Source: Buttiauxella gaviniae
Lineage (GTDB): Bacteria; Pseudomonadota; Gammaproteobacteria; Enterobacterales; Enterobacteriaceae
Length of the DNA stretch: 64,000 bases
Direction of reading: 5' to 3'
Assembly: GCF_040786275.1 (NCBI RefSeq)
Contig: NZ_JBFMVT010000002.1
Coordinates: 2,852,001-2,916,000, forward strand
The translations under genes were made by a program, and so were the position numbers. Below, in pieces: positions 8,682 to 18,045 of the stretch (positions are counted from its first letter, which is position 1; every line of letters starts with the position of its first letter). The notes under the pieces are model-generated. The model was given only the letters and a program-made list of their open reading frames with translations. It was not told where the DNA came from and searched no databases.

Positions 8682-9791
8682 ATGACTACAGTGACTTTTA
8701 ACAGGCAGCACGGATTCTTCGCACTGAGCCTGGCTGCCGTTTTTGTGCTTGCCGGGTGTACGACTAAAACGACGACTACGGCCCCCGAAAAAGCAAAAGC
8801 GGTGGATGTCGAAACGGTTGTAAAACAGAAAATCCCAGCCAGCGTGAAAGACAGAAATAGCTGGGCCAAAGATTTAGCGACCACATTTAAGAGCCAGAAT
8901 ATTGCCCCGAGCGAGGAAAATATCTGCTCGGTGCTGGCTGTCGCTCAGCAAGAATCCAACCTGGTTGCCGATCCCGCAGTGCCGAATCTGAACAAAATTG
9001 CCTGGAAAGAGATCGACCGACGCGCTGAAAAAATGCACATTCCGGTATTTTTAGTGCATACCGCGCTACTGATTAAATCGCCGAATGGCAAGAGCTACAG
9101 CGAGCGCCTGAATAACGTCAAAACCGAAGGGCAACTGAGTGCAATATTTGATGATTTTATTGATATGGTGCCGATGGGGCAGAAACTGTTCGGCAATCTG
9201 AACCCGGTCCATACCGGCGGGCCAATGCAGGTGAGCATCGCGTTTGCTGAACAGCATACCGATGGATACCCGTGGAAAATGGAAGGCACCGTACGCCAGG
9301 AAGTTTTCACCCGCCGCGGTGGATTGTGGTTTGGGACGTACCATCTGCTGAACTACCCGGCAAATTATACTCAGCCTTTGTATCGTTTTGCCGATTTCAA
9401 CGCCGGTTGGTATGCCAGCCGCAATGCCGCATTCCAGAATGCGGTCAGCAAGGCAACGGGTGTGAAACTGGCGCTGGATGGCGACCTGGTTTTATATGAT
9501 ACCGATAAAGCGGGCAGCACTGAGTTAGCGGTCAGAAAACTGGCCGATAAACTCGATATGAGCGACAGCCAAATTCATCGGGCTTTGCAAAAGGGTGATA
9601 GCATTGATTTTGAGAAAACCGATTTATATCAGCAAGTTTATGCGCTAGCGGAGAAAAAATCGGGTAAGAAGTTGCCGCGAGAAATGTTGCCAGGCATCAC
9701 GTTAGAAAGCCCGAAAATTACACGTAATCTGACGACCGCATGGTTTGCAAAACGGGTGGATGAGCGACGTGCTGCCTGTATGAAACGTTAG
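8682..9791 (+). CDS. yaiW: YaiW surface-exposed outer-membrane lipoprotein
   Basis: A 369-residue protein with a lipoprotein signal: LAGC lipobox with the acylated cysteine at 26. The body is highly similar to E. coli YaiW (364 residues) as I recall it, including ADPAVPNL, RTGGPMQ-like and FADFNAGWYASRNAAFQNAV stretches and the C-terminal NLTTAWFAKRVDERR. E. coli YaiW is reported to help peptide uptake together with SbmA and is cotranscribed with sbmA. Here it has been separated by about 3.4 kb and must have its own promoter in the 8531-8681 region. Confidence 0.95.
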   Translation: MTTVTFNRQHGFFALSLAAVFVLAGCTTKTTTTAPEKAKAVDVETVVKQKIPASVKDRNSWAKDLATTFKSQNIAPSEENICSVLAVAQQESNLVADPAVPNLNKIAWKEIDRRAEKMHIPVFLVHTALLIKSPNGKSYSERLNNVKTEGQLSAIFDDFIDMVPMGQKLFGNLNPVHTGGPMQVSIAFAEQHTDGYPWKMEGTVRQEVFTRRGGLWFGTYHLLNYPANYTQPLYRFADFNAGWYASRNAAFQNAVSKATGVKLALDGDLVLYDTDKAGSTELAVRKLADKLDMSDSQIHRALQKGDSIDFEKTDLYQQVYALAEKKSGKKLPREMLPGITLESPKITRNLTTAWFAKRVDERRAACMKR

Positions 9792-9797
9792 AAAGCG

Positions 9798-10124
9798 TTA
9801 GAAATAGTGGCGATGGTGGAACTTCATCGCCAGACTAATTACGCCTAAAAGCGCACAACCGGCCAGAAATGGCACTACGCCAAATACGGTGCTGACGGCA
9901 AAACCCATTTCAATATGCGGCCGCGTGGCATCGTTGCCTTGAGCGAGATGTTCAAGCACACCTGGCGCGTGAACGACCAGGCTCAGAAACTGCGAACCGG
10001 CCCAAAAGCAGAATAAAATGAAGGCAGCATACGCCAGATTACTTCGGGTAGATCCCTCTGCTTTTGTTGTTGAAACGGCGTATACAGGCACAACCTGTTT
10101 CGACAAACTCACATCAGTCATCAC
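9798..10124 (-). CDS. yaiY: YaiY inner-membrane protein
   Basis: A 108-residue protein with two predicted membrane segments (about 28-50 and 74-100) and a basic C-terminus (HHRHYF). Length, topology and position between yaiW and yaiZ match E. coli YaiY, whose function is unknown. It converges on yaiW with only six bases between the two stop codons and is divergent from yaiZ over a 281-base spacer. Confidence 0.8.
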   Translation of the reverse strand: MMTDVSLSKQVVPVYAVSTTKAEGSTRSNLAYAAFILFCFWAGSQFLSLVVHAPGVLEHLAQGNDATRPHIEMGFAVSTVFGVVPFLAGCALLGVISLAMKFHHRHYF

Positions 10125-10405
10125 GACCTCCCAGATAACTTTAAAGCGATTTCAGGCCACAGCCTGGTGAACTGACAGACTCCAATGAGGCTGATTCTGG
10201 CAGGTCATATTGTTTGTCAATATCAGATTGTTGGTAATTTAGGGTGCAGAATGCTCCTGGTTTGCGAATATATGTTTGCGATCACATATTTGTAACTTAG
10301 GTGAAATTTCCGTAACAATATTCTGTTCCGAACGCGTAAACGTGCAGTTTCTCGTCGCGGGCTATGCCACAATAAGTCCTCTTTTTTGTCCTGACGGATT
10401 GCACC

Positions 10406-10636
10406 ATGTCTGCGAAAACATTGTCTTCAAAAATGCGCCGTGACTGGCACTATTACGCCGTAGCGATCGGTTTGATCTTTATTTTGAATGGTGTGATTGG
10501 CTTGTTGGGTTTTAAAACGGAAGGGTGGCAGAATTATGCTGTCGGCCTGGTGACGTGGGTGATTTGCTTCTGGCTGGCGGGTTTTATCATTCGCCGCCGC
10601 CCGGAACCTGAAGCCCCAGAGGCGGCGAAAGAGTAG
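10406..10636 (+). CDS. yaiZ: YaiZ small inner-membrane protein (DUF2754)
   Basis: A 76-residue protein with two hydrophobic helices (about 17-35 and 43-62) and a basic-then-acidic tail. The core RRDWHYYAVAIGLIFILNGV and NYAVGLVTWVICFWLAG match E. coli YaiZ, as does the location next to ddlA. The function is unknown. It converges with ddlA with only four bases between the stop codons, so no separate terminator fits there. Confidence 0.9.
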   Translation: MSAKTLSSKMRRDWHYYAVAIGLIFILNGVIGLLGFKTEGWQNYAVGLVTWVICFWLAGFIIRRRPEPEAPEAAKE

Positions 10637-10640
10637 GTTT

Positions 10641-11741
10641 TTAAGCCGTAATCGAACTTTTTAGGGCGCTATCTTGCTGGTGGCGCTCAAGAGCCAGTTC
10701 AATCAAACGTGTAATCAGCGTCTGGTAATCCAGACCGCTTGCCTGCCAGAGTTTCGGATACATACTGATATTGGTAAAACCAGGCAGTGTGTTGATTTCG
10801 TTAATAATAACTTCATTTTCGGCCGTCAGGAATACGTCAACTCGCGCCATTCCGCTGCACCCCAGGGCCTGATAGGCCTGCACGGCAATCTCACGAATTT
10901 TATCGTTGATCTCAGCAGACAGTGCTGCGGGTACCACGACCTGCGCGCCTTTATCATCAATGTATTTGGTGTCGTAAGAGTAGAAATCGCTATTCACCAC
11001 GACTTCGCCGCAGGTACTGGCTTGTGGTTCATCGTTGCCCAACACCGCGCACTCGATTTCACGGCCCACAATTCCGGTTTCCACCACAACTTTGCTATCG
11101 AACTCGAAAGCTAAAGCGACAGCCGTTTCGTATTGCTCAGCGGTTTTCACTTTGCTGACGCCAACGGACGACCCCTGGTTCGCAGGCTTAACAAACAGCG
11201 GCAGGCCGAGTTTGGCTTCAACGTCGGCAAAGCTAATTTTGTTACGGTTAGCGCGGGTAAGCGTAATAAACGGCGCGATATTCAGGCCTGCATCGCGCAG
11301 CAGACGCTTGGTCACGTCTTTATCCATGCTTACGGCAGACCCTAACACGCCGGATCCGACAAATGGCAAATTCGCCATACGCAGCATGCCTTGCAGAGAG
11401 CCATCTTCGCCTAATGTTCCGTGAACGATTGGGAAAATAACATCTACCGGCGCTAAAAACTGCGCGGAAGAGGATTCAATCAGCTGGTTTTCTGTTTGAC
11501 CTGGAACCACGGCAACATTAGTTCCCGAACGATTCAGGGCGATCAATGCCGGGTTTTCTGCGTTTAACAGGTAGTTGGACGCATCGTTGATATGCCACTG
11601 GCCTTGTTTATCGATACCCAGTAACACCACTTCAAACTTTGATTTATCAATGGCGTCGACAATATTTTTCGCCGACTGCAACGACACTTCGTGCTCGGCT
11701 GATTTGCCTCCAAACACGATACCCACCCGCAGTTTTGCCAT
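10641..11741 (-). CDS. ddlA: D-alanine--D-alanine ligase A
   Basis: An ATP-grasp ligase of 366 residues that joins two D-alanines for the peptidoglycan precursor. Visible features are the N-terminal [19 protein letters not shown] motif, the ATP-binding [20 protein letters not shown] loop, and the metal/substrate region [23 protein letters not shown] chose the ATG at 11741 ([10 protein letters not shown]), which aligns with the E. coli start and is preceded by AAGGAT; a longer in-frame reading to 11792 has no family support. Position between yaiZ and the extensin-like gene is near the E. coli order. Confidence 0.96.
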   Translation of the reverse strand: MAKLRVGIVFGGKSAEHEVSLQSAKNIVDAIDKSKFEVVLLGIDKQGQWHINDASNYLLNAENPALIALNRSGTNVAVVPGQTENQLIESSSAQFLAPVDVIFPIVHGTLGEDGSLQGMLRMANLPFVGSGVLGSAVSMDKDVTKRLLRDAGLNIAPFITLTRANRNKISFADVEAKLGLPLFVKPANQGSSVGVSKVKTAEQYETAVALAFEFDSKVVVETGIVGREIECAVLGNDEPQASTCGEVVVNSDFYSYDTKYIDDKGAQVVVPAALSAEINDKIREIAVQAYQALGCSGMARVDVFLTAENEVIINEINTLPGFTNISMYPKLWQASGLDYQTLITRLIELALERHQQDSALKSSITA

Positions 11742-11874
11742 GCCCAAACCCATCCTTAAACAGTACAAAGGCGGACAACATACCACGCTCAAAGCGAGGA
11801 TTCATGTGCTTCCTGCGGCTTAAAACAGCTCAAGTTCTATAATGATTATTCCGTAGACAAAATCGGGTAATGGG

Positions 11875-12573
11875 ATGGCAAAAGGAGTGAAGATAGTGAT
11901 TGGAATAACCCTCATGGCTGCGGCTGCATTCTGGCTCTATGAGCGCCTGCCCGCGCAGTACAATCCGTTCGCTCCACTTTCTATTAATGATCCGCCGACG
12001 CTCGTTACACGCTACAAATTACGCCAGATGGGAAACCATCCGCAGACCTGTCTTGCCCTGTTACAGCAGGCGAAGGCACAAGGGCAATTAACTTTTCGCC
12101 GCGTGCCGGACAGCACCGGAAATTGCCCGCTGAACAATGTCGTACGCGTGCAGAGTTTCGGTAACGTAGAGTTAAGCAGCAGCTTTCTGGCAAGCTGCCC
12201 GCTGGCGCTAAGTAGCACAATGTTTGTCCATCAACGAGCCGTTCCTCTGGCGCAGAGCATAATCGGGAGCGACCTTAAACGTATCAATCATCTAGGCAGT
12301 TTCGCCTGCCGTAATATCTACAATCGCGAAGGGGCGCGACGCAGCGAACATGCTACGGCAGAGGCGCTGGATATTAGTGGATTTGGATTTACGGGGAAGC
12401 AACAAGTCAGTGTTTTGAAAGGCTGGAAAGCCGACGGGAAGGGGCGAGAATATCTCCATGCCGTGTTCGAAAACGGCTGCCCATTTTTTGGTAACTCACT
12501 GGGGCCGGAATATAACGCGGCGCATGCAGACCACTTTCATCTCGGCATGCGCGGCTACGGGCTTTGTCGATAA
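11875..12573 (+). CDS. extensin-like / M15-type peptidase-fold protein, membrane anchored
   Basis: A 232-residue protein with one N-terminal membrane segment (about 5-22) and a periplasmic domain of the extensin-like C family, related to M15 (VanX/VanY-like) zinc peptidases. The likely metal ligands are present: H159 and D166 (SEHATAEALDI, HX6D) and the terminal HADHFHLG (H217, H220, H222). Four or more cysteines could form disulphides. A role in trimming D-amino-acid cell-wall peptides is plausible and fits the divergent neighbour ddlA, but it is inference. E. coli has no gene here. Confidence 0.75.
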   Translation: MAKGVKIVIGITLMAAAAFWLYERLPAQYNPFAPLSINDPPTLVTRYKLRQMGNHPQTCLALLQQAKAQGQLTFRRVPDSTGNCPLNNVVRVQSFGNVELSSSFLASCPLALSSTMFVHQRAVPLAQSIIGSDLKRINHLGSFACRNIYNREGARRSEHATAEALDISGFGFTGKQQVSVLKGWKADGKGREYLHAVFENGCPFFGNSLGPEYNAAHADHFHLGMRGYGLCR

Positions 12574-12644
12574 AATTAATTTGTATGATAAACTTCACAG
12601 AATTCCGCTCATCCTGTTTATCCCACTTATAAAGCGTGCCTGGT

Positions 12645-13865
12645 ATGGAATCCTGGAAGGTCAATATTATCTCGGTGTGGTTCGGTTGCTTTTTTACCGG
12701 GTTAGCCATCAGCCAAATTCTACCGTTTTTGCCGCTCTATGTTGAACAGCTTGGCGTCACTTCTCATGAAGCGCTATCCATGTGGTCCGGGCTAACCTTC
12801 AGCGTTACGTTTCTGGTTTCCGCAATCGTCTCGCCCATGTGGGGAAGCCTGGCCGATCGTAAAGGCAGAAAATTAATGCTGCTGCGTGCTTCGCTCGGTA
12901 TGGCCGTTGCTATTTTATTGCAGGCGTTTGCCACGAATGTCTGGCAGCTCTTTATTTTACGCGCCGTGATGGGGCTGACTTCCGGTTATATTCCTAATGC
13001 AATGGCATTAGTGGCATCACAAGTGCCGAGAGAACGAAGCGGTTGGGCATTAAGTACGCTCTCCACCGCACAAATTAGTGGCGTGATTGTTGGCCCGCTG
13101 TTGGGGGGATATATGGCGGACACTCTCGGGTTACGTATGGTGTTTTACGTGACAGCAGTATTATTGATGGTCAGCTTTTTAGTGACCTTATTTCTGATAA
13201 AAGAAAACGCGCGCCCTAAAATGAGCAAAGCCGATCGTTTATCAGGCAAAGCCGTATTTGCCTCGCTGCCTTATCCTAAGCTAATGATTAGCCTGTTTGT
13301 CACTACCATGGTCATTCAGCTTTGTAATGGCTCCGTCGGGCCCATTCTCGCGTTATTTATCAAACATCTTTCTCCTGAAAGTAACAACATTGCCTTTATT
13401 AGCGGGTTTATTGCCGCCGTACCCGGTATTTCCGCGCTTATTTCCGCGCCACGTTTAGGTAAGCTGGGGGACAGAATTGGTACTGCCCGCGTATTAATGG
13501 CAACGCTCATCTTTGCCGTGGGTTTATTTTTTGCGATGTCATGGGTAACATCGCCTATGCAACTGGCGGTATTACGATTTTTACTCGGTTTTGCCGATGG
13601 GGCTATGTTACCGGCAGTGCAAACCCTACTGGTCAAATATTCAAGTGACCAGGTCACAGGGCGAATTTTTGGATACAATCAATCGTTTATGTACCTTGGT
13701 AATGTCGTTGGGCCTTTAATCGGAGCCGGTGTTTCCGCAATGGCAGGCTATCGCTGGGTATTTATTGCAACCGCCTTCGTCGTATTACTGAACGTCTGGC
13801 AATTGGCGGTAATGTTGCGGCGTAAAAAGCAGCAGGATGCTCTGCGAAAACAGATCGCACCATAG
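12645..13865 (+). CDS. MdtG-like MFS multidrug exporter (DHA1)
   Basis: A 12-helix major facilitator of 406 residues. Motif A is clear (GSLADRKGRKLMLLR, with a weaker copy GKLGDRIGTARVL in the second half), as is a motif-C-like VGPLLGGYM. It resembles E. coli MdtG (fosfomycin and deoxycholate resistance) over the whole length (LPFLPLYVEQLGVT, LRFLLGFADGAMLPAVQTLL), but not closely enough to assign that symbol. The reading frame also has a GTG nine bases earlier; I use the ATG at 12645. Neither has a strong ribosome-binding site. It is not part of the E. coli order at this place. Confidence 0.85.
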   Translation: MESWKVNIISVWFGCFFTGLAISQILPFLPLYVEQLGVTSHEALSMWSGLTFSVTFLVSAIVSPMWGSLADRKGRKLMLLRASLGMAVAILLQAFATNVWQLFILRAVMGLTSGYIPNAMALVASQVPRERSGWALSTLSTAQISGVIVGPLLGGYMADTLGLRMVFYVTAVLLMVSFLVTLFLIKENARPKMSKADRLSGKAVFASLPYPKLMISLFVTTMVIQLCNGSVGPILALFIKHLSPESNNIAFISGFIAAVPGISALISAPRLGKLGDRIGTARVLMATLIFAVGLFFAMSWVTSPMQLAVLRFLLGFADGAMLPAVQTLLVKYSSDQVTGRIFGYNQSFMYLGNVVGPLIGAGVSAMAGYRWVFIATAFVVLLNVWQLAVMLRRKKQQDALRKQIAP

Positions 13866-13958
13866 GATCTCATCAGATAAAAATAGTCTATTTGCCCTCT
13901 AGGCAACATGAAAACAGAATGTTAACTTCATGTTTAAAATCCCTATATGGCAAACGTT

Positions 13959-14219
13959 ATGAAAAATCTCATTGCTGAGTTATTGATTAAACTCGCTGAA
14001 AAAGAAGAAGAGTCGAAAGAGTTTGTCGCACAAATCGAAGCCCTGGAAATAGTCGTCACGGCGATGCTTCGTAAAATGGAACAAAGTGACAGAGAAGCCA
14101 TAATCAGCAACATTCAAGGGGCGTTACATGAAGTGCGACCAGATGAAAGCGTCACTTCTCATGATACCGAACTGCTGGAGCAACATTTAGAAAGATTGCT
14201 GACTCATCCTCGAGCTTAA
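13959..14219 (+). CDS. iraP: IraP, anti-adaptor that protects sigma-S
   Basis: An 86-residue, mostly helical, charged protein matching E. coli IraP in length and sequence ([33 protein letters not shown]). IraP binds RssB and stops it from delivering RpoS to ClpXP, chiefly during phosphate starvation. I start at the second ATG (13959), which aligns with the E. coli start; an in-frame ATG at 13947 would add four residues. In E. coli the next gene is phoA, which is absent here. Confidence 0.92.
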   Translation: MKNLIAELLIKLAEKEEESKEFVAQIEALEIVVTAMLRKMEQSDREAIISNIQGALHEVRPDESVTSHDTELLEQHLERLLTHPRA

Positions 14220-14231
14220 AACTATTTCCAT

Positions 14232-14251
14232 GCCCGTTTTTAATAACGGGC
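14232..14251 (+). terminator. hairpin after iraP
   Basis: A 7-bp stem (GCCCGTT / AACGGGC) with a short A/T loop lies 12 bases after the iraP stop. The following GAAATTAAA is not a clear uridine tract, so termination would be partial. Confidence 0.45.
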
Positions 14252-14363
14252 GAAATTAAAAAACAGCAGCGCCTTCGTTATATCTGAAATCCTTTTCCGG
14301 AGGTTCGCCTTTTCTTCAACCTGCGACCAAAATTAAAGCACCACAATAAAAAAGGATGGTGCT

Positions 14364-14681
14364 ATGAAAACAGTATTAATGATGGCGTTACTGGCGGGGT
14401 TTGTAGGGGCGACTGCGGCGGCAGATAAAGCAATGACCCCGCAGCAGCAACGAATGACAACGTGTAACCAACAAGCGACCTCGCAAACGCTGAAAGGGGA
14501 CGCCCGTAAAACTTACATGAGCAATTGTCTGAAAAATAGTCAGTCAACGCCTGCGGAAAAAAGCCTGACGCCGCAGCAGCAAAAAATGAAAGAGTGTAAT
14601 GCCGAAGCCGGGAAACAAACCTTATCCGGTGATGCACGAAAAACTTTCATGAGTAATTGCCTGCAAAAACAAGCCCGATAG
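14364..14681 (+). CDS. psiF: PsiF, phosphate-starvation-associated periplasmic protein
   Basis: A 105-residue secreted protein (signal peptide about 1-20, …ATAAA) made of two similar PsiF repeats, each with a T-P-Q-Q-Q-x-M start, a CN…A…L-x-GDARK-x-[FY]-MS-x-CL core and two cysteines. It follows AAGGATGG and has its own ATG. E. coli psiF is cotranscribed behind phoA under PhoB. Here phoA is missing and I see no convincing Pho box in the 144 bases upstream, so its phosphate control is uncertain. Confidence 0.93.
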   Translation: MKTVLMMALLAGFVGATAAADKAMTPQQQRMTTCNQQATSQTLKGDARKTYMSNCLKNSQSTPAEKSLTPQQQKMKECNAEAGKQTLSGDARKTFMSNCLQKQAR

Positions 14682-14688
14682 CCTAAAT

Positions 14689-14714
14689 GGGTGAGTCGGT
14701 TCGCTGGCTCACCC
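14689..14714 (+). terminator. hairpin after psiF
   Basis: A 9-bp stem (GGGTGAGTC / GGCTCACCC, one G-U pair) lies 7 bases after the psiF stop. No clear uridine run follows. The hairpin overlaps the longest possible dgcC reading frame (GTG at 14691), which argues for a later dgcC start. Confidence 0.5.
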
Positions 14715-14786
14715 GAAAAATCATACTTTCCCCCTAAGCAAACTTTCTATAATTACGGCAAATATTTCAGAATATTCCGAATTATC

Positions 14787-15899
14787 ATGATTGATGAACG
14801 CAGTTCTGGTAGATGGCTTCCTGGGGGAATGATGGATAGCTCAACGTACCTTGATGAAGACCGGCATCACTCCGCGCGGAGATTTGCCCGACGTCTTTAT
14901 ATTCCGCGAATCATAGGCCTGGCGACGGGCTTTTTTTGTGTTTCTTCAGTATTGGTGATGCAGCCCGTAAGCGGATGGTGGTGGCTGTTATTGGTGGCGT
15001 ACTGTTTTATTTGGCCGCACTTTGCCTGGCAAACCGCCGATCGTGCATCCGACCCTGCGCGCGCGGAAATCCGTAATTTGATGGCTGATTCCATCATGGG
15101 CGGAGTATGGATTGCCGTCATGGGGTTAAATGCGCTGCCTTCGGCACTTATCCTGGCAATGCTATGCATGAATAACGTCGGGTGTGGGGGGCTAAAATTG
15201 TTCCTCGGCGGCCTGGGTATTATTGTCCTGAGCTGCGTGCTTACGTTGGGTCTGCTTCATATTCCCCTTAACTTACAAACTATGCCCTCGCAAGTTTGGA
15301 TTTGTCTGCCTTTTTTACTGATTTATCCTGCCTACTTTGGTCTGGTTAGTTACCGAACCGCATTGAAACTTTCTGAACATAAGCGACGGTTGATGCTCAT
15401 GAGCACGCGTGACGGTATGACGGGCGTCTACAACCGGCGTCATTGGGAGCATTTGCTGCATGGCGAGTATGACAACTGCCAACGCTACCAACGAAGCGCC
15501 ACGCTGTTACTCATTGATATTGACCACTTCAAGTCCATCAACGATTCATTTGGCCATGATGTTGGCGACGAAGCTATTCTCGCCATCACTGAACATTTGC
15601 AGCTCACCTTGCGGATAACCGATGTTATAGGGCGTTTCGGAGGCGATGAATTTGGCGTGATTATGTCTGGCACCTCGCAAGAGAGTGCCATACAGGCAAT
15701 GGCGCGAGTCCGGGAGTATCTTGAAGAGTTTCGTTTGCCGCATGCACCCCACATTTCGCTGCATATCAGCGTCGGCGTGGCGGAATTTGACCAGAGTATG
15801 ATGAATTATCGCGAATGGCTAAAAGCGGCTGATGTCGCGTTGTATAAAGCAAAAAATCTCGGGCGCAGCCGCACAGAAGTTTATGATATTGCAGCGTAA
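14787..15899 (+). CDS. dgcC: DgcC (AdrA) membrane-bound diguanylate cyclase
   Basis: A MASE2-type membrane sensor (about residues 40-200, several hydrophobic helices) joined to a GGDEF domain with an intact RFGGDEF active site and the DGMTGVYNRRHW entry motif. It makes cyclic di-GMP and in E. coli and Salmonella activates cellulose synthesis under CsgD. No I-site RxxD is obvious directly before GGDEF. The start is uncertain: I chose the ATG at 14787 (MIDERSS) because it gives 370 residues, like E. coli (371). ATGs at 14829 and 14832 and a GTG at 14691 are alternatives. Confidence 0.9.
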   Translation: MIDERSSGRWLPGGMMDSSTYLDEDRHHSARRFARRLYIPRIIGLATGFFCVSSVLVMQPVSGWWWLLLVAYCFIWPHFAWQTADRASDPARAEIRNLMADSIMGGVWIAVMGLNALPSALILAMLCMNNVGCGGLKLFLGGLGIIVLSCVLTLGLLHIPLNLQTMPSQVWICLPFLLIYPAYFGLVSYRTALKLSEHKRRLMLMSTRDGMTGVYNRRHWEHLLHGEYDNCQRYQRSATLLLIDIDHFKSINDSFGHDVGDEAILAITEHLQLTLRITDVIGRFGGDEFGVIMSGTSQESAIQAMARVREYLEEFRLPHAPHISLHISVGVAEFDQSMMNYREWLKAADVALYKAKNLGRSRTEVYDIAA

Positions 15900-15930
15900 A
15901 ACCCTCCCCGTGCAGGAGAGGGTGTGAAAA

Positions 15931-16740
15931 CTATGATTTCCCGAGCAATTCGGATTTCGCCATACATTTCACCATCGCTTCCATCACGGCCGCTCTGAAG
16001 CCTTTTTCTTCCAGAACTTTTACCGCTTCAATGGTGGTACCGCCTGGTGAACACACCATATCTTTCAGCTCGCCCGGATGTTGACCGGTTTCCAGCACCA
16101 TTTTTGCGGAACCCATTACCGCTTGTGCGGCAAACTGGTACGCCTGTTTGCGCGGCATTCCACCTAATACTGCGGCATCGGCCATCGCTTCAATAAACAT
16201 AAACACATAGGCTGGCGCCGAGCCGCTGACGCCCACAACCGGGTGGATCAAGGCTTCTGGTACCACTTCGGCAAGCCCGAAGCTGCGGAAAATATTCACC
16301 GCATCGGCAATATCTTCCGAACTGACCAGCGCGTTTGGCGTAATGGATGTCATCCCGGCATTCACCAGCGCCGGTGTGTTAGGCATCGCGCGGATAATTT
16401 TGCGGTCATGGCCCAGGGCTTTAGCCAGAGAATCCAGCGTCACGCCTGCTGCAATGGAAATAACGACGGTATCTTTATTCAGGCTGGAATTAACTTCACT
16501 CAGCACTTTTAGCATGACATTTGGTTTCACCGCACCGAAAACAATATCGGCGATTTGAGCCACTTCCTGCGCGCTTTGTGCCGCGTTGATACCATATTGC
16601 GCGCGTAAGGCTTCCACTTTGTCGGGGGACGGCGTATAGACCCAGATATTACCTGGAAGCACTTGTCCACTGGCTATCAGACCACCAAGGATGGCTTTTC
16701 CCATGTTGCCGCAACCAATAAATCCAATCTTCTTATCCAA
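15931..16740 (-). CDS. proC: pyrroline-5-carboxylate reductase
   Basis: A 269-residue enzyme for the last step of proline synthesis, with an N-terminal Rossmann motif (GFIGCGNMGKA) and the C-terminal family signature (PAYVFMFIEAMADAAVLGGMPR, VCSPGGTTIEAV). The start is a TTG codon at 16740, preceded by GGAGTGAG. It gives the same length as E. coli ProC and places D-K-K-I-G-F at the N-terminus. An upstream ATG at 16776 would add 12 unrelated residues. It converges with dgcC and diverges from yaiI. Confidence 0.95.
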   Translation of the reverse strand: MDKKIGFIGCGNMGKAILGGLIASGQVLPGNIWVYTPSPDKVEALRAQYGINAAQSAQEVAQIADIVFGAVKPNVMLKVLSEVNSSLNKDTVVISIAAGVTLDSLAKALGHDRKIIRAMPNTPALVNAGMTSITPNALVSSEDIADAVNIFRSFGLAEVVPEALIHPVVGVSGSAPAYVFMFIEAMADAAVLGGMPRKQAYQFAAQAVMGSAKMVLETGQHPGELKDMVCSPGGTTIEAVKVLEEKGFRAAVMEAMVKCMAKSELLGKS

Positions 16741-16903
16741 AGTCTCACTCCATCGTCTGAGTTGTGTGGTGAGCATAGCTTAACGCGCTTTCAGGCGCGC
16801 TTAAACAAAACAGTCAGTTGCTCTATATCTAAAAGATAAAGTTTGCGATTCTCAAAAAGCACGGCAAGATCGCCTCCATTCCCGTCGACAATCAGGAGTC
16901 GTC

Positions 16904-17365
16904 ATGCAAATTTGGGTGGATGCGGATGCGTGTCCGAAAGTGATCAAAGAAGTGCTGTTTCGCGCCGCCGAACGAGCGCAAATAATGGTAACGCTGGTTG
17001 CCAACCAGGGGATGAAAACTCCGCCCTCACGCTTTATTCGTAGCCTGCAAGTGGCTAGCGGATTTGATGTGGCCGATAACGAAATTGTGCGCCGCTGTGA
17101 AAAAGGGGACTTAGTTGTGACCGCCGATATTCCTTTGGCCGCCGATGTGCTGGAAAAGGGTGCTATCGCCTTGAATCCTCGCGGAGAACTTTACACCCCA
17201 GCCACGATTCGCGAACGCCTGACCATGCGTGATTTTATGGATACATTAAGAGCCAGCGGAGTACAGACCGGCGGCCCTGACAGCCTTAGCCAGCGCGACC
17301 GTCAGCTCTTTGCCAATGAACTCGAAAAATGGCTGCTCGCCGCCAGTCGCTCAAAAAGCGCTTAA
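16904..17365 (+). CDS. yaiI: YaiI, UPF0178/DUF188 protein
   Basis: A 153-residue member of the UPF0178 family, related to PIN/NYN-like nuclease folds, with the family landmarks [16 protein letters not shown] at the N-terminus and [17 protein letters not shown] and GGP near the end. Several aspartates (D6, D8) lie where a metal site could be. No function has been shown to my knowledge. The start follows AGGAGTCGTC. The position between proC and aroL is the same as in E. coli. Confidence 0.93.
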   Translation: MQIWVDADACPKVIKEVLFRAAERAQIMVTLVANQGMKTPPSRFIRSLQVASGFDVADNEIVRRCEKGDLVVTADIPLAADVLEKGAIALNPRGELYTPATIRERLTMRDFMDTLRASGVQTGGPDSLSQRDRQLFANELEKWLLAASRSKSA

Positions 17366-17387
17366 TAACGATGTAATTCTATTCCAC

Positions 17388-17405
17388 GTACTAGCTTGCT
17401 GGTAT
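17388..17405 (+). promoter_or_regulatory. probable TrpR operator upstream of aroL
   Basis: GTACTAGCTTGCTGGTAT is an imperfect palindrome resembling the TrpR operator (two CTAG-centred halves with GTAC ends). E. coli aroL is controlled by TrpR and TyrR. TGTAA-type half-sites that could belong to TyrR boxes lie nearby (about 17372 and 17415), but none is a full match by eye. Confidence 0.5.
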
Positions 17406-17476
17406 TATTCGTTGTGTAACGATGAACGTTATAAATTTTCTTTCCATGTTTGCGAACAGCAAAGGATTAGCCACTG

Positions 17477-18001
17477 ATGACTCAACCCATTTTTTTAGTC
17501 GGCGCTCGAGGTTGTGGTAAAACAACCGTAGGTGTTGCGTTAGCGCAGGCATTGGGCTGTAACTTTGTTGATACCGACCACTACCTTTTAACCAGCACGA
17601 ACATGAGCGTTGCCGATATTGTGGCGCAAGAAGGCTGGGACGGTTTTCGTCGCCGCGAATCTGGCGCACTGCAAAGTGTTACCGCGCCTGGAACGGTTAT
17701 CGCAACGGGTGGCGGCATGGTTCTGGCTGAAAGTAATCGCCAGTTTATGCGCGAGCATGGCGTGGTTATCTACCTGCGCGCTCCGGCACAAATTCTGGCA
17801 TCGCGCTTAGAAGCATTCCCGGAAGAGGGCCAGCGCCCAACGCTTACCGGCAGGCCGATTACCGATGAAATTGTTGAAGTGCTCGCCGCGCGTGAAGCCC
17901 TCTACAACCAGGCTGCACATCATGTCGTTGATGCCACGCGCCCTCCCGCAGAAATTGTCGAAGCGGTATTAGCGGCGCTGCGTACGGCTCGCGCCAGCTG
18001 A
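17477..18001 (+). CDS. aroL: shikimate kinase II
   Basis: A 174-residue kinase that phosphorylates shikimate in the chorismate pathway. The P-loop GARGCGKTT covers residues 9-17, the substrate-binding aspartates lie in VDTDHYL, and the GGG motif (ATGGGMVL) and lid region ([13 protein letters not shown]) follow in order. Length equals E. coli AroL. It heads the aroL-yaiA-aroM group; yaiA follows after 44 bases. Confidence 0.96.
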   Translation: MTQPIFLVGARGCGKTTVGVALAQALGCNFVDTDHYLLTSTNMSVADIVAQEGWDGFRRRESGALQSVTAPGTVIATGGGMVLAESNRQFMREHGVVIYLRAPAQILASRLEAFPEEGQRPTLTGRPITDEIVEVLAAREALYNQAAHHVVDATRPPAEIVEAVLAALRTARAS

Positions 18002-18045
18002 TTCCTGGCTATACTTAACGCTCATTCATCACCAAAGGAAGAGCG

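Noticed and set aside
10280-10300. ATATGT…ACATAT palindrome in the yaiY-yaiZ spacer as a CRP or FNR site
   Set aside because: The arms are only six bases and the spacing does not fit CRP (N6) or FNR (N4). It may be chance in an A/T-rich spacer.
13947-13958. Earlier ATG for iraP
   Set aside because: It would add four residues not found in E. coli IraP. Neither start has a strong ribosome-binding site, so the family alignment decided.
14691-14786. N-terminal extension of dgcC
   Set aside because: It starts with GTG inside the hairpin after psiF and has no match to the family.
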